DNA from: an uncultured Bacteroidales bacterium
Lineage (GTDB): Bacteria; Bacteroidota; Bacteroidia; Bacteroidales; Muribaculaceae
DNA: 29,169 nt
Direction of reading: 5' to 3'
NCBI GenBank assembly: GCA_900549375.1
Contig: URNY01000011.1
Coordinates: 1-29,169 of the forward strand
Shown here: one piece after another, positions 7,448-14,425 of the stretch
How the letters are laid out: each line of letters starts with the position of its first letter
How positions within the stretch are numbered: position 1 is the stretch's first letter
The notes under the pieces: generated by a model
What the model was told of the DNA's origin: nothing
Seen by the model: only the letters and a program-made list of their open reading frames with translations
Databases searched by the model: none
Made by a program: the position numbers and the translations under genes

Positions 7448-8011
7448 TTATCCGAACATGCGGTGCAGCTCCATAAAGCGGGCCAGCGTTTCCGGGCCGT
7501 GGCGTTGCATGGATCGGACCACGCGGTCGAGGCTTTTCTCTTCCCGAGGATCGCCCGACTTGGAAAAGAACTTGTCGGCATAGCATATCAGTTTTTCCTC
7601 AATGCTGATCGGGAGCATGTCGCGTCGCGGAAGCGGCAGGTGCTGCCGGTCGATATCGTCTATGGTGAGTCCGGCGCCCGTGTGGCGTTCGCAGACGAGG
7701 GCATGCATAGGTAGCCCTTCCTTTTCAAGGATTTTGCGTCCCTCAACGCCATGAGCGATATACGGGAGCCTTCCCGTGCAGTATATATCCGAAGCGTCGC
7801 AGCGGAAGATGCCTACGTCATGAAGCATAGCCGCCTCGGCCACGAAGTCTCTGTCGACTTCGAGGCCGAGGCGGTCGATGCATTCCAAAGCCTTGTCGCG
7901 CACCTTGGTGCTATGAATCATCAGAGTCTCGTAGAGGGGCGTGCCGGCTTGGTAGTATTTCTCTATCACATAGAGAGGATCAATCGAATTCAATAATTTC
8001 GCACCATCCAT
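7448..8011 (-). CDS. HD-domain (HDIG-type) phosphohydrolase-like protein
   Basis: The product is a 187-residue single-domain HD protein. Candidate metal ligands are His33 (MIHSTKV), His64-Asp65 in AAMLHDVGI, His87, His110 and Asp146 in LICYADKFFS, so the HD core is complete. This small stand-alone family, annotated with the HDIG domain in many bacteria, has no settled substrate; nucleotide or phosphoester hydrolysis is the usual guess. The conserved region begins around residue 10 (IDPLYVIEKYY), which forces the ATG at 8011 and so a 32 bp overlap with the 3' end of ilvE in another frame. The overlap implies translational coupling to ilvE. The downstream lptD has a separate promoter. Confidence 0.82.
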   Translation of the reverse strand: MDGAKLLNSIDPLYVIEKYYQAGTPLYETLMIHSTKVRDKALECIDRLGLEVDRDFVAEAAMLHDVGIFRCDASDIYCTGRLPYIAHGVEGRKILEKEGLPMHALVCERHTGAGLTIDDIDRQHLPLPRRDMLPISIEEKLICYADKFFSKSGDPREEKSLDRVVRSMQRHGPETLARFMELHRMFG

Positions 8012-9011
8012 GGGTGTCTTCTACTTCGCCGAGCTGAATGCCGCGGAGATGGTTGTAGAGTTTTGTGGATTTGGGTCCGGGCACACCGGGCTCGCCATAT
8101 TTGAATACGCGGCCGTTGTCGAGGTCGCAGATCTCGCCGATGGGAGAGATGACGGCGGCCGTTCCGCAGTTGCCGGTTTCCTCGAAACTCTCGAGCTCTT
8201 CGTAGGGAACATGGCGACGTTCCACGGTCATGCCGAGGTCTTCGGCGATCTGGCGCAGGCTCATGTTGGTGATGGAGGGGAGAATGGAATCGCTGTCGGG
8301 CGTGATATAGCTGTTGCCGCGTATACCATAGAAGTTGGCGGCGCCGCACTCATCGAGATATTTCTTCTCTTTGGGGTCGAGATAAAGCATAACGGCATAT
8401 CCCAGATTGTGGGCTTTCTCGCCTGCTACGAGCGAAGCGGCATAGTTGCCGCCGATCTTGATGCGTCCGGTTCCCTTGGGAGCCACGCGGTCGTATTCGC
8501 GCGATAGACAAACCTTGCAGGGCTTGAAGCCGGTCTTGAAGTATGGACCGACGGGGCTTACAAGCATTATTACCATATATTCTGAGGAGGGGCGCACTCC
8601 GACGCTGGCCGAGATGCCGATTTCGAGCGGGCGGATATAGAGCGAAGCACCCGTGCCGTAGGGAGGCACGAAACGTTCGTTGAGCTTGACGACTTTTCTG
8701 ACCATTTCACAGAAGAGCTCCTCGGGCATCGGCTGCATGCAGATTCCCTCGGCGCTTTTGATGAAACGGCGGGCGTTTTCCTCCATGCGGAATACCCTGA
8801 CTTTGCCATCTTTACCTCTGAAAGCCTTGAGACCTTCGAAGGATTCCTGTCCGTAGTGGAGACAGGTGGCGGCGATGTGGAGAGGAACATATTCGGAGTC
8901 GCTGACTTCGATCTCGCCCCATTTGCCGTCTTTGTACGTGCACCTCACGTTATAGTCTGTGGGAACGTAGCCGAAGGGCAGTGTTTCCCATTTGATGTCT
9001 GGTGTTTGCAT
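7980..9011 (-). CDS. ilvE: Branched-chain amino acid aminotransferase
   Basis: This 343-residue fold-type IV PLP enzyme matches the bacterial type II branched-chain aminotransferases. It carries YGQESFEGLKAFR near residue 53, YIRPLEIG near 125, and the block REYDRVAPKGTGRIKIGGNY, in which Lys185 is the expected Schiff-base lysine. It interconverts leucine, isoleucine and valine with their 2-oxo acids, using 2-oxoglutarate/glutamate, in the cytoplasm. Length is normal. The ATG at 9011 gives MQTPDIKWE and is preceded by an A-rich stretch (AAACAAAACACC), common before Bacteroidota starts that lack a Shine-Dalgarno. It overlaps the HD-domain gene by 32 bp and is not in a biosynthetic ilv/leu cluster here. 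No clear promoter was found in the 62 bp upstream. Confidence 0.95.
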   Translation of the reverse strand: MQTPDIKWETLPFGYVPTDYNVRCTYKDGKWGEIEVSDSEYVPLHIAATCLHYGQESFEGLKAFRGKDGKVRVFRMEENARRFIKSAEGICMQPMPEELFCEMVRKVVKLNERFVPPYGTGASLYIRPLEIGISASVGVRPSSEYMVIMLVSPVGPYFKTGFKPCKVCLSREYDRVAPKGTGRIKIGGNYAASLVAGEKAHNLGYAVMLYLDPKEKKYLDECGAANFYGIRGNSYITPDSDSILPSITNMSLRQIAEDLGMTVERRHVPYEELESFEETGNCGTAAVISPIGEICDLDNGRVFKYGEPGVPGPKSTKLYNHLRGIQLGEVEDTHGWCEIIEFD

Positions 9012-9073
9012 GTGGTGTTTTGTTTAAATGATATTTGATTAGGTTGGTGTTCTATCTGATTTATAATGGTTTC

Positions 9074-9397
9074 TCAAACCGCTATCTTGCATGTCACATC
9101 GCCGATCTTGACGATATATACGCCGTGGGCGGGGAGCAAGAGCCGAGATGTTCCGGGCGGCAGCGTCTCGCTGTTGACGAGGCGGCCGAGGATGGTGAAT
9201 ATCTTTATCTGCACCTGATGTGAGGATATCACCACAACCGAACCGGGGAGGGTCCTGACTTCAAATTCCGTATCTTTTACCACCGGTTTCGATTCCGGAA
9301 GCTCTGACTTCACGGTCTCCCAGCCTTTGGGAGGCGCGCCGGAGCCTTCTATTGAGAAGGCAAGTGCGGTCAGCAATGTCAGTATGTACAGCTTCAT
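9074..9397 (-). CDS. Small secreted protein consisting mainly of a T9SS-type-A-like C-terminal domain
   Basis: The product has 107 residues from the ATG at 9397; an alternative in-frame start at 9406 adds MRR. A signal peptide (MKLYILTLLTALAFS, cleavage near residue 20) is followed by a short linker and a beta-sandwich-like C-terminus. The segment VQIKIFTILGRLVNSETL, a glycine turn and GVYIVKIGDVTCKIAV closely resembles the Por_Secre_tail/type A sorting domain of the type IX secretion system. Such domains normally sit at the end of large cargo proteins; here almost no cargo is attached. It may be an orphan sorting domain, a remnant of a larger gene, or a small envelope protein of similar fold. 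It lies between ilvE and rpsA on the same strand, with no convincing promoter. Confidence 0.65.
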   Translation of the reverse strand: MKLYILTLLTALAFSIEGSGAPPKGWETVKSELPESKPVVKDTEFEVRTLPGSVVVISSHQVQIKIFTILGRLVNSETLPPGTSRLLLPAHGVYIVKIGDVTCKIAV

Positions 9398-9561
9398 TCT
9401 TCTCATCGGTGATGTCTGCATTCGGTTCCCACATCCGGGAATAGCTTATGTATATATTCCTATAATGATTGGTAAAATTACAAAATCTTTTTTTAATATT
9501 CACTCCGTTTGTTCAAAAACTTGCCGGATGGATAGAACAGCTGGTGAAACGGGGATATGAA

Positions 9562-9591
9562 AAAGGTCTGCGGAGATTGCCGCAGACCTTT
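9562..9591 (-). terminator. Intrinsic terminator of rpsA
   Basis: A perfect 12-bp stem, AAAGGTCTGCGG (9562-9573) with CCGCAGACCTTT (9580-9591), encloses a 6-base loop. On the minus strand it is followed by further T residues (9561 downward), giving a standard terminator about 25 bases after the rpsA stop. The A/T flanks are symmetric, so it could also act on plus-strand transcripts. Confidence 0.9.
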
Positions 9592-9616
9592 ATATTTATT
9601 AGTGGAGGAGGTGAAA

Positions 9617-11407
9617 TCAGTCTTTCTTCTCCTGCTTCTGCATCTGCTCTTTGAGAGCCTGAAGAGCTCCGAGGTCGCCGAGAGTTGTCTTCTCGATGGC
9701 AGGAGCTGCCACACTTTCTGCAGCAGGCTTGGAAGCTTTGCGTGCAGCGGGCTTTTCGCGGCGCTCGGGTTTGTTGGCGTCTTCTGCGATGCGGCTGTGG
9801 CTGAGGATGATGCGTTTGCTGTCTTTGTTGAATTCAATCACTTTGAAGTCGAGCTTCTCGTTGAGTTTGGCCTGAGTGCCGTCCTCTTTAACAAGGTGCT
9901 TGGGAGTTGCGAAGCCTTCTACTCCGTGGGGGAGGGAGATGACAGCGCCTTTGTCCATTACTTCAGTGATTGTGCCTTCGTGGATCGAGCCTACGGTGTA
10001 GATTGTCTCGAATACATCCCAGGGGTTGTCTTCAAGCTGCTTGTGGCCGAGCGAGAGACGACGGTTGTCTTTGTCGATCTCGAGCACCTGAACCTCGATG
10101 TCGTTGCCAACCTGAGTGAACTCGGAGGGGTGTTTGATTTTCTTTGTCCAGGAGAGGTCGGAGATGTGGATAAGACCGTCTACGCCCTCTTCGATCTCAA
10201 CGAATACGCCGAAGTTTGTGAAGTTGCGCACTTTTGCGGTGTGGCGGCTACCGATAGCGTATTTCTCTTCGATGTTCTCCCAGGGATCCTGTTTGAGCTG
10301 TTTGATACCGAGGCTCATCTTACGCTCGTCGCGGTCGAGAGTGAGGACAACTGCCTCGATTTCGTCGCCGACTTTGAGGAAGTCCTGAGCGCTGCGGAGG
10401 TGCTGGCTCCAGCTCATCTCGCTGACATGGACGAGGCCTTCAACGCCGGGCTGTACTTCTACGAACGCGCCGTAATCAGCCATGACGACAACTTTGCCGT
10501 GAACATGGTCGCCGACTTTGAGGTTCGGGTCGAGGTTATCCCAGGGATGGGGCATGAGCTGCTTGAGGCCGAGAGCGATACGCTTCTTCTCGTCGTCGAA
10601 GTCGATGATAACGACTTTGATGTCCTGATCGAGCTCCACAACCTCGCGGGGATCGGAAACACGTCCCCAGGAGAGGTCGGTGATGTGAACAAGACCGTCT
10701 ACGCCGCCGAGGTCGACGAATACACCGTAAGGAGTGATGTTCTTGACTTTTCCTTCGAGCACCTGACCTTTCTCCAGCTTGGATATGATCTCTTTCTTCT
10801 GCTGCTCGAGTTCGGCCTCGATGAGAGCTTTGTGGCTCACGACGACATTCTTGTATTCCTGATTGATCTTGACAACCTTGAATTCCATTGTCTTGTCGAC
10901 GAATACATCGTAGTCGCGGATAGGACGGACGTCGATCTGGGAGCCGGGGAGGAATGCCTCGATTCCGAATACATCGACAATCATACCGCCTTTTGTGCGG
11001 CTCTTGACATAACCTTTGATGATTTCGTCGTTCTGAAGGGCCTCGTTGACGCGGTCCCAGCTGCGAGTCTGGCAAGCTTTCTTGTGAGAAAGACGGAGCT
11101 GGCCGTTTTTGTCTTCAAGGGTTTCGATGTAGACTTCCACCTCGTCGCCGACTTTGAGGTCGGGGTTATAGCGGAATTCGCTTACGGGGATGATGGCGTC
11201 GGACTTCATGCCGATGTCCACGCGGACCTCGCGTTTGGAGATGGATTTGACCGTACCGGTCACTACCTCGTTTTCTTTAGCTGTCTTAAGAGACTCGTCG
11301 TAGGTGTTGGTAAGCTCCTCGCGGTTCTTCGATCCAGCTGTCTCGCCGTTCTCATAGGCATCCCAATCGAAATCGGCGATCGGGGATTGAACTTTTGATT
11401 CAGTCAT
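9617..11407 (-). CDS. rpsA: 30S ribosomal protein S1
   Basis: This 596-residue protein contains six S1 RNA-binding repeats at about residues 45-110, 130-195, 215-283, 300-370, 385-455 and 470-540. They are recognisable by recurring words such as GVFVDLGGVDGLVHITDLSW, GAFVEVQPGVEGLVHVSEM and GVFVEIEEGVDGLIHISDL. A lysine/alanine-rich tail follows. S1 delivers mRNA to the 30S subunit; it may matter greatly in Bacteroidota, where Shine-Dalgarno pairing is little used. Length is typical for the phylum. The gene is monocistronic by context: a full-consensus promoter at 11514-11545, a leader of about 100 bases with small hairpins, and a strong terminator at 9562-9591. The upstream sequence at the ATG (CTAACACACTTT) has no Shine-Dalgarno. 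Confidence 0.97.
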   Translation of the reverse strand: MTESKVQSPIADFDWDAYENGETAGSKNREELTNTYDESLKTAKENEVVTGTVKSISKREVRVDIGMKSDAIIPVSEFRYNPDLKVGDEVEVYIETLEDKNGQLRLSHKKACQTRSWDRVNEALQNDEIIKGYVKSRTKGGMIVDVFGIEAFLPGSQIDVRPIRDYDVFVDKTMEFKVVKINQEYKNVVVSHKALIEAELEQQKKEIISKLEKGQVLEGKVKNITPYGVFVDLGGVDGLVHITDLSWGRVSDPREVVELDQDIKVVIIDFDDEKKRIALGLKQLMPHPWDNLDPNLKVGDHVHGKVVVMADYGAFVEVQPGVEGLVHVSEMSWSQHLRSAQDFLKVGDEIEAVVLTLDRDERKMSLGIKQLKQDPWENIEEKYAIGSRHTAKVRNFTNFGVFVEIEEGVDGLIHISDLSWTKKIKHPSEFTQVGNDIEVQVLEIDKDNRRLSLGHKQLEDNPWDVFETIYTVGSIHEGTITEVMDKGAVISLPHGVEGFATPKHLVKEDGTQAKLNEKLDFKVIEFNKDSKRIILSHSRIAEDANKPERREKPAARKASKPAAESVAAPAIEKTTLGDLGALQALKEQMQKQEKKD

Positions 11408-11412
11408 AAAGT

Positions 11413-11453
11413 GTGTTAGTTCAACACGTTTTGTATGGGTGCGCAGGGCGCCC
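11413..11453 (-). other. Two small hairpins in the rpsA leader
   Basis: GTGTT (11413-11417) pairs with AACAC (11423-11427), ending 6 bases before the start codon. Farther upstream GGGTGC (11437-11442) pairs with GCGCCC (11448-11453) with one G-U pair. Their closeness to the ATG makes translational control possible; S1 autoregulates its own mRNA in E. coli, but no known leader motif was recognised. Confidence 0.35.
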
Positions 11454-11513
11454 CCAAGGGTTAATAAATAGATTAATAATTCTCGGTTTGCACGGTTTTC
11501 CGCGCAAGTCCGG

Positions 11514-11545
11514 CAAAGGTAATATAAATTGTGCTAACTTCCAAA
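11514..11545 (-). promoter_or_regulatory. Predicted promoter of rpsA
   Basis: On the minus strand TTTG (11542-11545), a 20-base spacer and TACCTTTG (11514-11521) match the Bacteroides promoter consensus exactly. A start near 11507 leaves a leader of about 100 bases. Confidence 0.78.
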
Positions 11546-11578
11546 TATATCGCCTAATATGTTTATGAAAAATCTCGC

Positions 11579-11784
11579 GGTAATAGAGGGAGGGTAGAGG
11601 GTAATAGAGGTAATAGAGGGAGGGCGACTAAAGTCGCTTCACGCAACCTCTCCGACGCACGGTGACCTCTACGGGGTTGTCTTCTCAGGGATTTTTTTAC
11701 CTCTGCCCGCTAAGATTATTTTACCTCTACCCGCTAAAAGGAGAGGGAGTTTTGTCCTCAGGGGTTTTGGCTCGGGTTTTGGCT
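11579..11784. repeat. Cluster of short direct and inverted repeats in a 515-bp gene-free stretch
   Basis: This fills most of the 11408-11922 interval that is not rpsA leader or promoter. Direct repeats are GGTAATAGAGGGAGGG at 11579-11594 and 11609-11624, with a third TAATAGAGG at 11602-11610; TTTTACCTCTRCCCGCTAA at 11695-11713 and 11719-11737 (24-bp period, one mismatch); and GGGTTTTGGCT at 11762-11772 and 11774-11784. GCGACT/AGTCGC (11624-11629, 11632-11637) is a tight palindrome. The left GGGTAGAGGGTAA is nearly complementary to the right TTACCTCTACCC, so the block could fold on itself. No ORF with a recognisable protein is present. It looks like decayed tandem or palindromic intergenic sequence rather than an insertion sequence. 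Confidence 0.7.
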
Positions 11785-11809
11785 AAAGGATAAATTTTTG
11801 TTAAATTTG
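11778..11809 (+). promoter_or_regulatory. Predicted promoter of the FMN-binding/nitroreductase pair
   Basis: TTTG (11778-11781), a 20-base spacer and TAAATTTG (11802-11809) match the Bacteroides consensus. The start would be near 11816, giving a leader of about 107 bases that includes a 6-bp hairpin (ATTGCT 11864-11869 with AGCAAT 11875-11880). The -33 element lies inside the GGGTTTTGGCT tandem repeat. Confidence 0.72.
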
Positions 11810-11922
11810 CTATGGATTTCTATTAGATGATTATGGAGATCTGTTTGGAAGCCGGAAGATTTAATTGCTTAATCAGCAATATGATATTATAATTTAAAGC
11901 AAAAGAACATAAAATTTTTAAG

Positions 11923-13044
11923 ATGAAGGATTCCCCAAATTCGAAACGCTGCGGAATAGCGATGAGAGTGTTTTCATTTGTCATTACGTTCGCATTGCTC
12001 GCTTCTCTTGCCATTGCCGGGAGAGGAAGTTTTTTCGGCCATACTGTATCTGCGCGGGGAGCGGAAGATGCGACGGAAACCGTGACCATGGGTTCGGAAA
12101 CCGTCCTGAATACCACGGAACTCTGCAAGGATGTGCAGGGTTACGGCGGCCCGGTACCTGTGGAGATATATGTCACGGGCGCCAAAATCGATTCTGTCCG
12201 CGTATTGCCTAATGCGGAGACTCCCGGTTTTTTCTCGCGTGTGGAGGAGAGCGGGCTGCTTAAAGCATGGGATGGCCTGACGCTCGATGAGGCTGCCACG
12301 AAACAGCCTGATGCTGTGACCGGGGCAACATATTCTTCCAAGGCTGTGATTGCCAATGTCACTGCCGGGGCCAAGCATCTCGCGGGATTGAATGTCGAAA
12401 AAAAGAATGATTCGGCCGGCGAGGGAATATCGGCCGGAATGATTGCGGCGCTCATCGTGATAATAAGTGCCATGATCTTGCCGCTGTTTGTCAAGAACAA
12501 GAGCTACAGGCTGGTGCAGCAGTTGCTGAACGTGGGAGTGCTTGGTTTCTGGACAGGCACATTCATCGATTATACATTGATGCTTAAATTTATGGCCAAC
12601 GGACCGCAGTTCGCTTTGAGCGGGCTTATCACGGTGTTGCTGATGATTGTCGGCTTCATATATCCGTTGTTTGCCCGCGAAGGACATTATTGCGCATGGG
12701 TATGTCCGTTGGGTTCTCTTCAGGACATCGCCGGTAAATGCTGCGGGTTCAAGTTTAAGATGAAGCCTGCAATGGTAAAGTTTCTTAATAATTTCCGTAT
12801 CGCACTCTGGGGGGTGCTTCTGTGTCTGCTTTGGGCAGCTTGGGGCGCCGAATGGATCGACTATGAACTTTTCACCGGTTTTGTTGTGGAAAGTGCGTCG
12901 TGGGTGGTGATCGGTGTCGGAGCGGCATTTATAATCCTTTCACTGTTTATTCCCAGACCTTTCTGCCGGTTTGTGTGTCCCACAGGTACGATTCTCAGAC
13001 TTGAAATAAGACCTGATGGATGCAAAACTCAAACTCATAAATGA
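11923..13044 (+). CDS. Membrane FMN-binding / 4Fe-4S (NosR/NapH-like) electron-transfer protein
   Basis: The product is a 373-residue multi-domain redox membrane protein. A first membrane segment (about residues 14-34) leads to an extracytoplasmic FMN-binding domain (about 50-155). This holds PDAVTGATYSS, where Thr136 of the TGAT motif is the expected site of covalent FMN attachment by ApbE, as in NqrC, RnfG and NosR. About five further membrane helices follow (roughly 172-345), with CAWVCPLGSLQD (Cys257, Cys261), Cys273-274 and CRFVCPTG (Cys348, Cys352), the NapH/NosR-type cysteine motifs. It should move electrons from the cytoplasmic side to an exported flavin. The C-terminal double ferredoxin domain of full NosR is absent. 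The electron donor and an apbE gene are not in the window. The nitroreductase gene follows after 56 bp. Confidence 0.85.
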   Translation: MKDSPNSKRCGIAMRVFSFVITFALLASLAIAGRGSFFGHTVSARGAEDATETVTMGSETVLNTTELCKDVQGYGGPVPVEIYVTGAKIDSVRVLPNAETPGFFSRVEESGLLKAWDGLTLDEAATKQPDAVTGATYSSKAVIANVTAGAKHLAGLNVEKKNDSAGEGISAGMIAALIVIISAMILPLFVKNKSYRLVQQLLNVGVLGFWTGTFIDYTLMLKFMANGPQFALSGLITVLLMIVGFIYPLFAREGHYCAWVCPLGSLQDIAGKCCGFKFKMKPAMVKFLNNFRIALWGVLLCLLWAAWGAEWIDYELFTGFVVESASWVVIGVGAAFIILSLFIPRPFCRFVCPTGTILRLEIRPDGCKTQTHK

Positions 13045-13065
13045 AAAGCACAACTCATAAATGAA
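13032..13065 (+). repeat. 20-bp-period tandem duplication over the stop codon
   Basis: AACTCATAAATGAA occurs at 13032-13045 and again at 13052-13065. The first copy contains the TGA stop of the FMN-binding protein gene, and the second lies just after it. This looks like a recent small tandem duplication at the gene end. Confidence 0.75.
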
Positions 13066-13100
13066 CAAGTAATCCCCTAAATTAATTAATATAATTAGAG

Positions 13101-13739
13101 ATGAAAAATTGGATTATACTCGTTCTGGCAGCGGCTGTTGTTATTCTGTCGGTGAGACTTGCCGACTCGCGGCCTGAAGACCGGAATGAAGAGAATAAAA
13201 ACACCGAAGAAATGGCAGAGAACATCGCATATGAAAACATATTGACGCGCATGAGTGTGCGGTCGTATACATCGGAAACCGTGTCCGATTCGATAATTGA
13301 AAAGTTGCTGCGTGCCGGTATGTCGGCTCCGTCAGCAGTGAATAAGCAACCGTGGGAATTCGTTGTTATCACCGATTCTAAACTTCGCGCCGCCATAGCC
13401 GAAGCATCGCCTAACGCCGGCATGGCGGCAAAGGCGCCTCTTTCCATCGCTGTCTGCGGCAATCTCGACAAGGCACTCGAAGGGCGCCCGCAGGAATATT
13501 GGATTCAGGATTGCTCAGCGGCATCGGAGAATATACTGCTCGCCGCCCATGCTTTGGGACTGGGAGGAGTATGGTGTGGATTCTATCCTTCGGAGGAGAG
13601 GATTGCCGCGCTAAGAAAAATTCTTAATCTTCCCGACAATCTGATTCCGCTGAATGTGATAAACATCGGTTATCCTGAGGGAGAACCGGCCGTGAAAGAT
13701 AAATGGAAACCGGAAAACATCCATTATAACCGCTATTGA
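13101..13739 (+). CDS. Nitroreductase-family protein with N-terminal membrane segment
   Basis: The product has 212 residues. Residues 4-20 form a hydrophobic segment (WIILVLAAAVVILSVRL), followed by a charged linker to about residue 40 and then a complete nitroreductase-like flavin domain. The domain shows ILTRMSVRSY (Arg50, Ser52, Arg54), MSAPSAVNKQPWEF (76-87), a glycine-rich LGLGGVWCGFYP and the terminal GYPEGEP...KWKPENIHYN. Most nitroreductases are soluble FMN enzymes that begin at the TR(R/x)SVR motif, so the first 45 residues are an addition that should export or anchor the domain. Lying 56 bp after the FMN-binding/Fe-S membrane protein, it may receive electrons through that protein instead of NAD(P)H; this is inference. 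The substrate is unknown. It converges on the next gene with only 10 bp between them. Confidence 0.85.
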   Translation: MKNWIILVLAAAVVILSVRLADSRPEDRNEENKNTEEMAENIAYENILTRMSVRSYTSETVSDSIIEKLLRAGMSAPSAVNKQPWEFVVITDSKLRAAIAEASPNAGMAAKAPLSIAVCGNLDKALEGRPQEYWIQDCSAASENILLAAHALGLGGVWCGFYPSEERIAALRKILNLPDNLIPLNVINIGYPEGEPAVKDKWKPENIHYNRY

Positions 13740-13749
13740 GAAGGTGCCG

Positions 13750-14358
13750 TCAGGATCTGCGGAACTGGCGGGAGTAATCCGATTGGGGGACGTCGACAGG
13801 CGTTCCTCTTCGTTTTATTACAGGGATTCCGAAAAGTCCTTTTTCAAAAGGGATGGACAATGTGTCGCCGACATGAATTCTCCGGTATCTCTCAAAAGGC
13901 ATAGATAGGTTTTTCACGCGGCCGTTGTCGAAGCGAACATCGATATAATAGACATTATAAGCCTCGCCCCGAACATATCGGTTGCGGCCTACACGCCGCG
14001 AATGATGGCTCACTTTGCTGTATTTTTTCTCTACAATCGCCTCATGGGGTTCGCGAGTGGCGCTGTTGCTGAACGCGAAGTTGCATCCATAGAATAGGGC
14101 AAGTAGCAGCCCGGAGGCAAATATGAGGTTGCAGATATAGTTGACAGCGAATTTCGAACTTCCCGTAATCTTTTGCCAGATCCTCGCCAAGGTGGTGCCG
14201 GAGATTGCCGCCAGAACCGCGGCTCCGACCGCGGGTAACCAGCCGTCGATCATCGTGTTCGAATGTAGCGACACTGCAATAGCGTAAAGAAAGACACAGA
14301 TGAAAATTAGAAGTACAACGAGGAATGTGCGGTATTTATCCAAAGTTTTTTTGTTCAT
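13750..14358 (-). CDS. Membrane protein of unknown function with C-terminal beta-rich domain
   Basis: I do not recognise this 202-residue protein with certainty. It has three predicted membrane helices (about residues 10-30, 38-60 and 75-97). A basic, beta-rich domain follows, with EAIVEKKYSKV, AYNVYYIDVRFDNGRVKNL and HVGDTLSIPFEKGLFGIPVI. The pattern of a property-modifying loop, then a G-D-T-hydrophobic turn, recalls DUF3592-like membrane domains, but the match is loose. No catalytic motif is visible. The ATG at 14358 gives MNKKTLDKYR. It is convergent with the nitroreductase gene and divergent from the M48 protease gene, and the two divergent promoters overlap. It is probably monocistronic. 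Confidence 0.7.
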   Translation of the reverse strand: MNKKTLDKYRTFLVVLLIFICVFLYAIAVSLHSNTMIDGWLPAVGAAVLAAISGTTLARIWQKITGSSKFAVNYICNLIFASGLLLALFYGCNFAFSNSATREPHEAIVEKKYSKVSHHSRRVGRNRYVRGEAYNVYYIDVRFDNGRVKNLSMPFERYRRIHVGDTLSIPFEKGLFGIPVIKRRGTPVDVPQSDYSRQFRRS

Positions 14359-14381
14359 CCATCCGGGTATTATTAAATTTG
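14350..14381 (+). promoter_or_regulatory. Predicted promoter of the M48 protease gene
   Basis: TTTG (14350-14353), a 20-base spacer and TAAATTTG (14374-14381) fit the Bacteroides consensus fully. The -33 region overlaps the first codons of the divergent membrane-protein gene. Confidence 0.75.
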
Positions 14382-14383
14382 TG

Positions 14384-14416
14384 CAAAATTAATCAAAACT
14401 GTAAAACTATAATAAA
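14384..14416 (-). promoter_or_regulatory. Possible divergent promoter of the membrane-protein gene
   Basis: On the minus strand TAATTTTG (14384-14391) fits the -7 consensus. Twenty-one bases upstream is TTTA (14413-14416), a 3-of-4 match to the -33 box. It lies directly next to the plus-strand -7 element at 14374-14381. Confidence 0.45.
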
Positions 14417-14425
14417 GCTATAATC

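Noticed and set aside
9557..11398. A 613-codon open frame on the plus strand opposite rpsA
   Set aside because: rpsA on the minus strand is certain with six S1 repeats. The antisense product is an acidic, Val/Asp/Phe-rich repeat that mirrors S1 codon use and has no recognisable domain.
11579..11737. CRISPR-like array
   Set aside because: Repeats are 16 to 19 bases, only two or three copies per family, with unequal spacing and no cas genes.
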